The notes beneath the pieces were generated by a model, which saw only the letters and a program-made list of their open reading frames with translations, was not told where the DNA came from and ran no database searches. A stretch of DNA of 64,000 bases, taken from contig WGOD01000001.1 in NCBI GenBank assembly GCA_016124205.1, positions 310,001-374,000 of the forward strand, given 5' to 3'. This DNA comes from Alphaproteobacteria bacterium. Its GTDB lineage: Bacteria > Pseudomonadota > Alphaproteobacteria > Caulobacterales > Maricaulaceae. The stretch's first letter is position 1, and each line of letters begins with the position of its first letter. Below are positions 52,942 through 61,855 of the stretch, in pieces. The translations under genes were made by a program, and so were the position numbers.

Positions 52942-55337
52942 TCGTCGTCGCCTCCGCGTTCCGGACGCGTGTCGAGGCTGTCGTTCGACACGGTCAGATC
53001 CATGTCCTGCATCATGTTGGTCGATTGCGAGGACCGGTAGAGCTCGATCCGCGAGCGGCGGATCTCCGGCGGGAAGACATTGTCCGACCGGTCGGCATCG
53101 GCGATCTCGTGCAGCGGGTCGATTTCCAGCCGGACGAGCTCGCGGTCGGTTGCGTACTGCCAGGTCACCTCGTGCGCATTGCGGCGCCAGATCTGCGCCG
53201 GGATGCGGACATGTTCCGTCGTCCCGTCGGAGAAGCTGAGGTCGAGGATGATCGGCATCACCACGCCGCCATCATTGCGGAAGGTCATCAGATAGATGTT
53301 GGTCCCGCTTTCGAGGAATTCGCGCTCCCAGTCCTCCAGCCCTTCCAGATAGCGCTCATAGGTGCGCCGCTGGGCATTGGTGACGATGTGCTCGTCATTG
53401 AGGCTGTAGAAGTCGACGACTTCGGGATTGCGCTGGGCATAGGTCTGGATGCCCGCCTCGCGGTTGTGCCGCTGGGTCAGCGATTCCGGAAGCGCGTCCT
53501 CTTCCTCGCGGGCGAGCGCGTTCTCGATTTCCGGATTCCCAGTATCGACCTGCGCGAGAACGATGGATTCGAGACCGATATCGACGTGCTCGGTCGAGTA
53601 GAACCAGCCGCGCCAGAACCAATCAAGATCATGGCCCGACACCTCTTCCATCGTGCGGAAGAAGTCGTAGGGCGTCGGGCGCTTGAAGCGCCAGCGCCGG
53701 GCATAGGTCCGGAAGGCTTCGTCAAACAGTTCACGGCCGAGAATCGTCTCGCGCAGGATGACCAGCGCGGTCGCCGGCTTCGAATAGGCATTCGGGCCGA
53801 GTGCCGTCACCGCATCCGACTGGGTCATGATCGGCTGCTGGTTCGAGGAGGTCATGTAGCCGATGATGTTGTCGGGCTCGGCTTCATTCGTCGGATAGTC
53901 CTCTTCCCACAGACGCTGGGTCATGAAGTCGAGGAAGGAGTTGATCCCCTCGTCCATCCAGGTCCACTGGCGCTCGTCGGAATTGACCGTCATCGGGAAG
54001 TAGATGTGGCCGATCTCGTGCGCGACGACGCCGATCAGGAAGCGCTTCGTGCCCCGCGAATAGGTGACGTTACCGTCCTCGTCACGAACCGTGCGCGGCC
54101 CGTTGAAGGTGATCATCGGGTATTCCATCCCGCCGACCGGACCGGAAACGGACTGCGCGGTCGGATAGGGATAGGGGAAGGAAAAGCTGGAATAGACGTC
54201 CAGCGTGTGCTCGATCACCCGGGTCGAATAGGCCGACCAGATCGGCTCGTTCTCGTTCGGGTAGAAGGACATGGCGAGGACGGTATCGGGATACTCCCCT
54301 TCCCCGTCCTGCTCGACGCCGAGTGCGTCCCAGATGAATTTGCGCGAGCCGGCCCAGGCGAAATCGCGGACATTCTCGGCGCGGAACTGCCAGGTGGCGG
54401 TCTCGTCCGTGCCTTCGCGCTCGTTGGCGAGCGCTTCCTCGCGCGTCACGACGAAGACCGGCTCTTCGGACGTCATGGCCTGTTCCAGACGGTCACGCTG
54501 GGCCTGCGTCAGGACGTTCTCCGGGTTCTGAAGCTCGCCGGTCGCAGCGACGATGAAGTCGGCCGGAACGGTGATCGCGACCTCGTAATTGCCGAACTCC
54601 AGCGTGAATTCACCGCTGCCGAGGAAGGGCAGGTTGTGCCAGCCCTCATAATCGGTGAAGGCGGCGGCACGCGGGAACCATTGCGCGACGAGATAGATGC
54701 AGTCGCCGTTTTCGGTCTCTTCCTCGAAACATTCATAGCCGGCTCGTGCGCCGACCACGTTTTCCTCGGGCAGATTGTATTCCCAGGAGATGGTGAAGGA
54801 GACTTCCTCCCCGGGCTGAAGCGCATCGGGCAGGTCGATCCGCATGAGCGTGTCGACGAGGCGGGTCTCAAGCGCGCGGCCTTCGGAATCGGTGACAGTT
54901 CCGACATCGAAACCGCCCTCCCATTCCTGCATCCGCATCATGCGGCGGGCGGCGCCGGAGGAAATCTGGTCGGTGCTCGATACCGTCCGGGTGAGATTGT
55001 CCCAGCTGTCTCGGCGGAAGCGGTTCTGGTCCATCAGGAACCAGAGGTATTCGAGCGCGAAGGGCGAGTTGTTGTGATAGGTGATCTCGGCGATGCCGCT
55101 GATGCGCTTTTCGTCCTCGTCGAGGCGGACATCGATCCAGTAATCGACTTGCTGCTGCCAGTATTCCGGCCCGGGCGCGCCATGCGCAGGACGAATCTCG
55201 TTCGGCGTCGGCCAGTCCTCGTTCTCGAGCTGACGGAAAGCGTCGCGGTAATCGCTGACGGTCTGACGGATGGTCTGGGCCTCGGCATTGGCCGAGAACG
55301 CCGAAATGGCCACAACGGCCAGAATCAGGTGTCTCAC
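52938..55337 (-). CDS. M1 family zinc metallopeptidase, secreted
   Basis: 799 aa from a GTG, with signal peptide MRHLILAVVAISAFSANAEA. An N-terminal beta domain of about 330 residues, GGMEYPMITF (GxMEN-like exopeptidase motif variant), then VVAHEIGHIYFP with two zinc ligands and the catalytic Glu, and WMDEGINSF with the third ligand. A long C-terminal region carries beta-sandwich sequence. It probably cleaves peptides in the periplasm or at the surface, as a partner in nutrition to the M2 enzyme. Confidence 0.9.
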   Translation of the reverse strand: MRHLILAVVAISAFSANAEAQTIRQTVSDYRDAFRQLENEDWPTPNEIRPAHGAPGPEYWQQQVDYWIDVRLDEDEKRISGIAEITYHNNSPFALEYLWFLMDQNRFRRDSWDNLTRTVSSTDQISSGAARRMMRMQEWEGGFDVGTVTDSEGRALETRLVDTLMRIDLPDALQPGEEVSFTISWEYNLPEENVVGARAGYECFEEETENGDCIYLVAQWFPRAAAFTDYEGWHNLPFLGSGEFTLEFGNYEVAITVPADFIVAATGELQNPENVLTQAQRDRLEQAMTSEEPVFVVTREEALANEREGTDETATWQFRAENVRDFAWAGSRKFIWDALGVEQDGEGEYPDTVLAMSFYPNENEPIWSAYSTRVIEHTLDVYSSFSFPYPYPTAQSVSGPVGGMEYPMITFNGPRTVRDEDGNVTYSRGTKRFLIGVVAHEIGHIYFPMTVNSDERQWTWMDEGINSFLDFMTQRLWEEDYPTNEAEPDNIIGYMTSSNQQPIMTQSDAVTALGPNAYSKPATALVILRETILGRELFDEAFRTYARRWRFKRPTPYDFFRTMEEVSGHDLDWFWRGWFYSTEHVDIGLESIVLAQVDTGNPEIENALAREEEDALPESLTQRHNREAGIQTYAQRNPEVVDFYSLNDEHIVTNAQRRTYERYLEGLEDWEREFLESGTNIYLMTFRNDGGVVMPIILDLSFSDGTTEHVRIPAQIWRRNAHEVTWQYATDRELVRLEIDPLHEIADADRSDNVFPPEIRRSRIELYRSSQSTNMMQDMDLTVSNDSLDTRPERGGDDE

Positions 55338-55346
55338 AGCAGTCTC

Positions 55347-55373
55347 CCCCGGAGGCGTCCAGTGCCTCCGGGG
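55347..55373 (-). terminator. Hairpin between the beta-solenoid gene and the M1 peptidase gene
   Basis: CCCCGGAGGC and GCCTCCGGGG form a perfect 10-bp stem with a 7-base loop. There is no T-run. Its 3' arm (minus strand) runs into the GGGGGAG ribosome site of the M1 gene, so it may attenuate or control translation as well as terminate. Confidence 0.45.
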
Positions 55374-55401
55374 TCAGGTATAAGACGCGCGTTTCAGGTC
55401 G

Positions 55402-56619
55402 TCACGCGGCGGGCTGCGTTACAACCGGTTCACGTTTCCCAAGGGCGAACAGCCAGGCTCCGAGGCCGATCCAGGTCAGGACGCACCAGCCGACCACTCC
55501 GAGGAAGGGCACGACCCACAAGGCCGCGGCGAGCACCAGCACGCCGAGCGTGGTGAGGAGCCGCATGCCAAGACCGAGGCCGGTCCCCTTGCGGTTGAAG
55601 ACGAGGTCGCCGATCGCCGCTGCGCCAAAGGGATAGGACAGCGACAGGACGAAGAAGACGACCAGGATCCAGAACGGGATCAGAAGCGCGCCGACGATGG
55701 TGATCGCCAGAAGGATGATCCCGACCACGAGGATGATCGGCCAGAAGGCCCAGGTCACGAATCCGATCAGCGGTGCGACCACCGGACGGGCCCGGAATTC
55801 GCCGACCATGCGCGTGACGCCATTGGGCATCAGAGCAGACGCGAGCAGGAAGAACAGGAAGTAGAAACCGACGAAGAAGGCACCGATGACCGGCCCGGGC
55901 GGTGCGAAATCGAGATCGAGATCGACACCGTCAAAATCGAATTCATCGATATAGACCGCATTGGTGTAGTCGACGCCGCCGGTGATCGTGGCCCCTGCAC
56001 CGACATCGGGTTCATTGGGGCCGCGGTGACGCAGTTCGCCGGAGATGGTCGCGCCGGGGGCGATACGGACATAGTCCGCATAGGTATCGACATCGCCGTT
56101 GATCGTGCCTTCGATCGTGATTTCATCACCCGACAGATCGGCATCGCCGGTGACCGACCCGCGAATGACGATCTGTTCGGCAACGAGGTCGACGCCGTCA
56201 CTGCCGCTGAAATCGCGATCGAGCTCGATGAAGCCGCCAGCGGCGCTGACCCGCCCCGCGACGGGCGCGTTCACGTGAACGACGCCGCCCGCGAGATCAG
56301 CCGTGCCGGAAACAACGGTTTCGATATCGAGATCGCCGCCCGCGACGCTGAGATCGCCACCCACGGAGCCTCGGACCCGGATATCACCGCCCGCGAGATT
56401 GGCGTCGCCGCCGATCTGCGCATCGACATTCATGTCGCCGCCGATGGCGCGCAATTCACCGCCGATCCGGCCGCGGACATCAACCTCGCCCGCGAAAATG
56501 GTGAGATCGCCGTCGCGGTCGACATCCATGTCGACCTCGCCGCCAATAACCTGTGCGCTGACCGGCGATGCGAGGGCGACAGCCAGCCCTGCAGCCAGGA
56601 TGAGTCTCTTCAGAAACAT
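55402..56619 (-). CDS. Beta-solenoid (bactofilin-like) envelope protein with C-terminal TM domain
   Basis: 405 aa from ATG 56619, with a signal peptide (AVALASPVSAQ). Residues of about 25-230 are short repeats of the type GGDxxVxGxVGGDxxxAGGDI, as in polymer-forming/bactofilin-type right-handed solenoids. Residues of about 240-390 hold four or five TM helices (VIGAFFVGFYFLFFLLASALM, FWPIILVVGIILLAITIVGALLI). A periplasmic solenoid on a membrane base is implied. It is 53 bases from a paralogue upstream. Confidence 0.8.
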   Translation of the reverse strand: MFLKRLILAAGLAVALASPVSAQVIGGEVDMDVDRDGDLTIFAGEVDVRGRIGGELRAIGGDMNVDAQIGGDANLAGGDIRVRGSVGGDLSVAGGDLDIETVVSGTADLAGGVVHVNAPVAGRVSAAGGFIELDRDFSGSDGVDLVAEQIVIRGSVTGDADLSGDEITIEGTINGDVDTYADYVRIAPGATISGELRHRGPNEPDVGAGATITGGVDYTNAVYIDEFDFDGVDLDLDFAPPGPVIGAFFVGFYFLFFLLASALMPNGVTRMVGEFRARPVVAPLIGFVTWAFWPIILVVGIILLAITIVGALLIPFWILVVFFVLSLSYPFGAAAIGDLVFNRKGTGLGLGMRLLTTLGVLVLAAALWVVPFLGVVGWCVLTWIGLGAWLFALGKREPVVTQPAA

Positions 56620-56672
56620 CGGTAACTCCCTTCGCCCCCCGGCGTGACGGGACCAGATGAAATGGGGTTCAT

Positions 56673-57539
56673 TCAACGCCTGTCGAGGTCGTCGAAAATG
56701 TCGTCACAGTCGCGGCCGTTCCGGTTTTCGAACGAGACCGAACCGAGTTCTGCCGCATCGGCGACTTCGGGTTCTGAATCGGCCCAGACATGGATCGGAC
56801 CTTCGACGCTCGCATTGCGCAGGAAGTTCACCCGGCGCGCGCAGACATGGAGCGCATCACCAAACTCTCCGCTGATTTCAACGAGACCATTCGTGCTGCC
56901 GGCACGGGCTCCGTCCTCATCGATTTCGGCATGCCAGCCGCGGCGGCCCTCATGAGGATCGGCCATCAGCCAGGCTTCGCCGCCGACTTCACCGCGCACC
57001 TGAACGAAAGCGCCCGCGGCTTCGAGCGTGCCGTCGATCTGACCGTTCAGCTGGATTTCGGCAGCGGCCAGTTCGGCATTGCCGCGAATGTGCGAGCCGC
57101 GCGTGATTTCCATCTCGCCGCTGGCCGCTTCCAGATCGCCGCCGATCGCGGAATCAATCGTCAGATCGCCGCCGGCGATTTCGAGATCCTGCGCAACGTC
57201 AGCATTCCATTCGATGTCGCCGCCCGCGATGGACGCGCCCTCACCGATCGAACCGTCGACTTCCATATTGCCGCCGGCGACCGAAAGCTCGCCGCCGATG
57301 TCGAGATCGAGCTCGATATTGCCGCCAACCAGGCTGACATCGCCGCCAACGCGGCCGCGGAGGTCCATATTGCCACCGATCAGCGACAGATCGCCGTCCT
57401 GATCGAGGGTGCGGGTCATGTTCCCGCCGATCGAAATGCCGGAGCCTTGCGCATCCGTGCCGTGGGCCATGGCCGCATTCGTGCAACCCGCCGCGCCGAT
57501 CAAGGCCAGCGCGGCCGCGCCCAGAGAAAGGGTCTTCAT
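56673..57539 (-). CDS. Secreted beta-solenoid repeat lipoprotein (bactofilin-like)
   Basis: 288 aa from ATG 57539; the track extends falsely to 57953. MKTLSLGAAALALIGAAGCTN is a lipoprotein signal. About ten GGNMxxxGxVGGDxxxxGGNIE-type repeats follow, then a C-terminal region with cysteines (LHVCARRVNF and GRDCDDIF). It is probably a periplasmic, outer-membrane-anchored filament or adhesin-like protein. The same strand carries the TM-containing paralogue downstream. A perfect palindrome lies 66 bases upstream. Confidence 0.8.
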   Translation of the reverse strand: MKTLSLGAAALALIGAAGCTNAAMAHGTDAQGSGISIGGNMTRTLDQDGDLSLIGGNMDLRGRVGGDVSLVGGNIELDLDIGGELSVAGGNMEVDGSIGEGASIAGGDIEWNADVAQDLEIAGGDLTIDSAIGGDLEAASGEMEITRGSHIRGNAELAAAEIQLNGQIDGTLEAAGAFVQVRGEVGGEAWLMADPHEGRRGWHAEIDEDGARAGSTNGLVEISGEFGDALHVCARRVNFLRNASVEGPIHVWADSEPEVADAAELGSVSFENRNGRDCDDIFDDLDRR

Positions 57540-57604
57540 AAAACCGTCTCCAGTCGTGAACCGCGATGCGGTTCTACGCTCCCCAGCGTTGATTCCAGAC
57601 CTAC

Positions 57605-57623
57605 CATATCGAATTTCGATATG
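57605..57623 (-). promoter_or_regulatory. Perfect palindrome, probable operator
   Basis: CATATCGAATTTCGATATG is a 9-bp inverted repeat with a one-base centre. It is in the AT-rich promoter region between the solenoid lipoprotein gene and the divergent acyl-CoA synthetase gene, with another TTCGATAA half-site 19 bases on. The dimeric regulator, perhaps PadR-like, is not in the window. Confidence 0.55.
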
Positions 57624-57756
57624 AAAGAGATTTTTCGTTTTTCGATAAATTTTTTGCAGTGAACCGGACTCCTGTTTCCGCCCTTTCATCCAAGCGCGCG
57701 CTTGAATAACCTGTGCGAACAGAAGGTCCGGAAACAGGACCGCACGGGAGACATAC

Positions 57757-59409
57757 ATGAACGATGGTACGGCATCGGCGTTCGCGCCGGAGGGTGTCGC
57801 AGTGGATGGTCCGCTCGATCCCATGGACGCGCCGGATACGGCCCTCACCCGCGTTTCGGGCGCCGACTTTCCGCGCAGCCGCCACAATCGCTCAATTTTC
57901 GACGCCCTGCTTCGATCCCGTTCGAAAGCCGGCGGATCGAAAGTCTGCATCATCGACGCCGATGGCCGCGAGCTGACCTATGACCAGCTCGTCCAGGGCG
58001 CGTTTGCGCTCGGCAATGCGCTGAAGGCCCACGCCCGCAAGGGTGAAAAAGTCGCCATCCTCTTGCCGACCGGCGCGGGCGCAGCGATCGCCTTCTTCGC
58101 CTTGCAGGCCTATGGCCGCATTCCGGCGATGCTGAACTTCACTGCCGGTCCGCGCGCGCTGAAAGCTGCATGCAAGGCTGCCGAGGCCAAGACGATCATC
58201 ACGGCGCGCAAATTCATCGAGCTCGGCGGCCTCGATTCGCTGGCCGAGTCGCTGGGTGAGACGCTGAACCTCGTCTATCTCGAGGACGTTCGGGACAATC
58301 TGACCTGGAAGGACAAGGCGATGGCCGCGGCCGGGTCCTATCTGCCCTTCCTCGTCGCGTCGCGTCCCAATCCCGACGATACGGCGGTCGTGCTGTTCAC
58401 CTCCGGTACCGAAGGCGATCCCAAGGGCGTGGCGCTGAGCCACATCAATCTGGTGTCGAACTGCGAGCAGGCCGCCGCGCATGTCGATATCTTCGAGACC
58501 GATATCTGCTTCAACCCGCTGCCGACCTTCCACTGTTTCGGCCTGACGGGCGGGCTGTTGCTGCCGTTGCTGGTCGGCATCCCGGCGGTGCTGCACCCCT
58601 CACCCCTGCAGGCGAAGACGATTGCGAAACGGGTCGGCGAGACGAAGTCGACCATCCTGTTCGCGACCGACACCTTCCTCAATCAGTACGCCCGCAATGC
58701 CGACCCCGACGATCTGAAGACGCTGCGCTTCGCCGTGTGCGGCGCGGAGCGCGTGAAGGACGAGACGCGCGCACTGGTGCGCAAGATGTTCTCGCTCGAC
58801 ATCCTTGAAGGTTATGGCGCGACGGAAGCCTCACCCGTGATCGCGGTGAATCAGCCGGGCCGAAACCGGCCGGGCACGGTCGGCACGCTGCTGCCCGGAA
58901 TGGAAGGCAAGCTGGAGCCGGTCGAAGGCATCACCGGCGCGGGCCGGCTCTGGGTGCGCGGTCCGAATATCATGGCCGGTTATATCTACACGACGGAACC
59001 GGGAAAGGTTGTGGAACCGGCCGGCGGATGGCACGACACCGGCGACATTTGCTCGATCGACGAGGACGGCTTCATCGCCATCCGCGGCCGGATGAAACGC
59101 TTTGCCAAGATCGGCGGCGAGATGGTCTCGCTTGCCGTCGTGGAGAATTGCGCAACCTCGATCTGGCCGGACGATCTGCACGCCGCGGTCACCCTGCCTG
59201 ACCCGCGCAAGGGCGAGCAGATCATCCTTCTGACGGCCTGCAAGAACGCCGACCGGGCCGAGTTTGTCGCCTTCACCCGCAATCACGGCGTCGCGGAGCT
59301 TTCGATCCCGAAGAAGATCGTCGCGGTCGAGGAAATCCCGGTCCTGGGAACCGGCAAGATCGACTATGTCGCGGTCGAGAAGTTGGCCAAGGACGCGACC
59401 GGCGGATAA
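57757..59409 (+). CDS. AMP-forming acyl-CoA/acyl-ACP synthetase, Aas-like
   Basis: 550 aa. The P-loop-like LFTSGTEGDPKGVALSH and the EGYGATEASPVIAVN motif place it in the ANL superfamily. PTFHCFGLTGGLLLPLL and the A8 hinge KRFAKIGGEMVSLAVVE match the acyl-ACP synthetase half of Aas. It activates fatty acids to acyl-AMP and transfers them to CoA or ACP. The acyltransferase half of E. coli Aas is not present. It is not the missing anthranilate-CoA ligase by sequence class. Confidence 0.88.
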   Translation: MNDGTASAFAPEGVAVDGPLDPMDAPDTALTRVSGADFPRSRHNRSIFDALLRSRSKAGGSKVCIIDADGRELTYDQLVQGAFALGNALKAHARKGEKVAILLPTGAGAAIAFFALQAYGRIPAMLNFTAGPRALKAACKAAEAKTIITARKFIELGGLDSLAESLGETLNLVYLEDVRDNLTWKDKAMAAAGSYLPFLVASRPNPDDTAVVLFTSGTEGDPKGVALSHINLVSNCEQAAAHVDIFETDICFNPLPTFHCFGLTGGLLLPLLVGIPAVLHPSPLQAKTIAKRVGETKSTILFATDTFLNQYARNADPDDLKTLRFAVCGAERVKDETRALVRKMFSLDILEGYGATEASPVIAVNQPGRNRPGTVGTLLPGMEGKLEPVEGITGAGRLWVRGPNIMAGYIYTTEPGKVVEPAGGWHDTGDICSIDEDGFIAIRGRMKRFAKIGGEMVSLAVVENCATSIWPDDLHAAVTLPDPRKGEQIILLTACKNADRAEFVAFTRNHGVAELSIPKKIVAVEEIPVLGTGKIDYVAVEKLAKDATGG

Positions 59410-59413
59410 GCGA

Positions 59414-59442
59414 AAGGGCGGCTGCCAATGGCAACCGCCCTT
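59414..59442. terminator. Convergent-gene terminator hairpin
   Basis: AAGGGCGG and CCGCCCTT with an inner TGCCA/TGGCA pair form a long stem between the two convergent genes. The adenines and thymines at the arms give short U-tracts in both directions. Confidence 0.65.
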
Positions 59443-59468
59443 ACCGTTTCAGTCGTGCGGAATGAGGC

Positions 59469-60197
59469 CTAGCGGCACTCTTCCCCGTCGCGCTCCACAA
59501 AGCGGACATTCGAACTGTCGAAGCCCGACGGATAGTCCGGAGCTTCGTCGGCGGTCACGGTCAGCGTGCCGCTGACCGATGCGCCGTTCTCGAAGATCAC
59601 TTCATGGGCGCAGACCGACCCGCCCGCCTCAATGCGGCCGGCGATGGTCACTTCGCTGCGGTCACGGCGGTTGAACATGCCGCGGCGGCGTTCGGCGTTG
59701 ATCTCGATCGGACCCATGGCCACGCCGTCGAATTCGGCATCGCCGACCTCGGCCATCAGGCGGCCTTCAACCTGGCCGGAAAAGTCGAGCGCGCCGGCCG
59801 CGATCTCCACGTCACCGGCGAAGGTCGATCCGCGCTGAATGTCGGCGGCCCCGGCGTTGATCTCGACATCGGATCCGAAGTCGCCCTCGATCTCGACAGC
59901 GCCGGCGTTGAACTCGGCTTCGCCGGTTACATTGCCTGCGAAGTCGATGGCACCGCCGTCTGCGGTCAGTCGGCCACCCACAACGGCGCGGGCATCGATC
60001 GCCGCGCCGGAGAGGACCAGATTGCCGCCGAACGTGCCGTTGACGTCGATGGCAGCGGCGGAAAACTCACCATCACCTTCAACATCGCCGGACCAGTCCA
60101 CGACGATCCCGGACATGTCCACCGAACGCGATTGTGCGAAAGCGGTTTCGCCGACGAGCGCGGTCAGCGCGGCGGCGGTCATCAGAACGTATTTCAT
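59469..60197 (-). CDS. Secreted beta-solenoid repeat protein (bactofilin-like)
   Basis: 242 aa from ATG 60197, with AGGAGGAG upstream and signal peptide LTALVGETAFAQ. Repeats of the form AIDVNGTFGGNLVLSGAAIDARAVVGGRL cover residues of about 45-170. A C-terminal part has two cysteines (SVCAHEVIFENGASVSGTLTVTADE and GEECR), matching the C-terminus of the 56673 protein. It is the third paralogue of the cluster, separated from the others by the synthetase gene. Confidence 0.8.
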   Translation of the reverse strand: MKYVLMTAAALTALVGETAFAQSRSVDMSGIVVDWSGDVEGDGEFSAAAIDVNGTFGGNLVLSGAAIDARAVVGGRLTADGGAIDFAGNVTGEAEFNAGAVEIEGDFGSDVEINAGAADIQRGSTFAGDVEIAAGALDFSGQVEGRLMAEVGDAEFDGVAMGPIEINAERRRGMFNRRDRSEVTIAGRIEAGGSVCAHEVIFENGASVSGTLTVTADEAPDYPSGFDSSNVRFVERDGEECR

Positions 60198-60220
60198 TTG
60201 CCAGCTCCTCCTGAGCACAG

Positions 60221-60244
60221 AAAAGGAGCCCCTTCCGGGGATCC
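60221..60244 (-). terminator. Terminator of lpdA
   Basis: Minus strand GGATCCCC-GGAA-GGGGCTCC (one mismatch) followed by TTTT, 46 bases after the lpdA stop. Confidence 0.7.
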
Positions 60245-60289
60245 ATCGTCCCCATCACGATGCGTTTGGCAAGGGGTTTGGATGCGCGC

Positions 60290-61702
60290 CTAGATGTGAA
60301 TCACGCGCCCATAGGCATCCAGCACGCTTTCGTGCATGGCTTCGGACACGGTCGGGTGCGGGAAGACGGTGTGCATCAGTTCCGCTTCCGTTGTTTCCAG
60401 CTGACGCCCGACGACATAGCCCTGGATCATCTCGGTGACTTCCGGGCCGACCATGTGCGCACCCAGCAGTTCGCCTGTCTTCGCGTCGAACACGGTCTTG
60501 ATCAGACCCTGGTCGTCGCCCATCGCGATGGCCTTGCCGTTGCCGACGAGCGGGAAACGGCCGACCTTCACCTCGTGACCGGCTTCCTTCGCCTTGGCTT
60601 CGGTCAGACCGACCGAGGCGACCTGCGGATGGCAATACGTGCAGCCCGGGATGTTCGACTTGTCGAAGGCGTGCGGCTTCTGGCCGGCGATCGCCTCGAC
60701 GCAGATGATGCCTTCATGGCTCGCCTTGTGCGCCAGCCAGGGCGCGCCGGCGACGTCGCCGATGGCGTAGAGGCCCTTCACATTCGTCTTCCCATAGCCG
60801 TCATTGACGACATGGCCGCGGTCCATTTTCACACCAAGCGCGTCGAGGCCCATATTCTCGGTGTTCGCTACAATGCCGATGGCGAGGATGACGCGCTCGG
60901 CCTCGATCACCTCCGTCTTGCCGGCCTTGGTCTTGACCGAGACCTTCACCGACTTCGCGCCCTTGTCGAGCTTCTCGACCTGCGCGCCGGTGTGGATGGT
61001 CATGCCCTGCTTCTTGAAGGCCTTCTCGGCGAATTTCGAGATTTCCTCGTCCTCGACCGGCATGACGCGGTCCATCATCTCCACCACCGTCACGTCCGCG
61101 CCGAAGGTGCGATAGACACTCGCGAATTCGATGCCGATCGCGCCGGAACCGATGACCAGGACCGATTTCGGCATGGCGTCGGGCACCATCGCTTCGCGAT
61201 AGGTCCAGACCAGCTTGCCATCGGGTTCGAGACCCGCCTGCGGTACGGTCCGCGCCCGCGCACCCGTCGCGAGGATGACGTGCTTGGCGGCGTAGGAGGC
61301 GTCCTTGCCGTCCTTGCCCCTCACGATCACCTTCGGAGCGTCGCCGCCCTTTTCGAGGCGCGCCGTCCCCTCGATCACGGTGATCTTGTTCTTCTTCATC
61401 AGCATGCCGACGCCGCCGGACAGGCGTTCGGACACTTTCCGCGAGCGCTGGACGATGGCCTTGGTGTCGAAGCCGATCTTCTCGGCGCTGAGGCCGAAGT
61501 CCGAGGCGTGCTGCATCAGGTGATAGACCTCGGCGGAGCGCAAGAGCGCCTTGGTCGGGATACAGCCCCAGTTGAGGCAGATGCCGCCCAGCTTGTCGCG
61601 CTCCACGACGGCGGTCTTCATGCCCAGCTGCGCCGCCCGGATCGCGGCGACATAGCCGCCCGGTCCGCCGCCGATCACGATCACGTCGAATTGGTCCGCC
61701 AT
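60290..61702 (-). CDS. lpdA: Dihydrolipoyl dehydrogenase (E3)
   Basis: 470 aa from the second ATG (61702), which has AGAGG at good spacing; the first ATG (61711) abuts it. IGGGPGGYVAAIRAAQLG binds FAD. GGICLNWGCIPTKALL has the redox CxxxxC pair, VIGSGAIGIEFASVY binds NAD, and the C-terminal HPTVSEAMHESVL carries the catalytic His-Glu. It reoxidises lipoyl groups of PDH. The E2 gene is nearby on the same strand with a cupin gene between; a plus-strand dehalogenase gene interrupts the run. Confidence 0.95.
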   Translation of the reverse strand: MADQFDVIVIGGGPGGYVAAIRAAQLGMKTAVVERDKLGGICLNWGCIPTKALLRSAEVYHLMQHASDFGLSAEKIGFDTKAIVQRSRKVSERLSGGVGMLMKKNKITVIEGTARLEKGGDAPKVIVRGKDGKDASYAAKHVILATGARARTVPQAGLEPDGKLVWTYREAMVPDAMPKSVLVIGSGAIGIEFASVYRTFGADVTVVEMMDRVMPVEDEEISKFAEKAFKKQGMTIHTGAQVEKLDKGAKSVKVSVKTKAGKTEVIEAERVILAIGIVANTENMGLDALGVKMDRGHVVNDGYGKTNVKGLYAIGDVAGAPWLAHKASHEGIICVEAIAGQKPHAFDKSNIPGCTYCHPQVASVGLTEAKAKEAGHEVKVGRFPLVGNGKAIAMGDDQGLIKTVFDAKTGELLGAHMVGPEVTEMIQGYVVGRQLETTEAELMHTVFPHPTVSEAMHESVLDAYGRVIHI

Positions 61703-61855
61703 GGCGCTCATCCTCTCGAGGGATTTCCGTGGAAAGGGTGATGGACGGGGGCCGCAGCAAAATCAACTACAACGCCGCAGAGGCGATATTCGCGATTGCA
61801 AGCTTGGGCCCGGCCGCCAATCACGCCATGCTGCATCTATCAAGGGAGGACCAAC

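Noticed and set aside
52536-55556. 1006-aa plus-strand ORF opposite the M1 peptidase
   Set aside because: It is antisense to a well-supported metallopeptidase, rich in Arg, Gly and Asp as expected of GC-rich shadow frames, and has no recognisable domain.
57757-59409. Acyl-CoA synthetase as the missing anthranilate-CoA ligase
   Set aside because: Its motifs fit the acyl-ACP synthetase half of Aas and it is nearly 50 kb from the kyn cluster; aryl-CoA ligase features are not evident.
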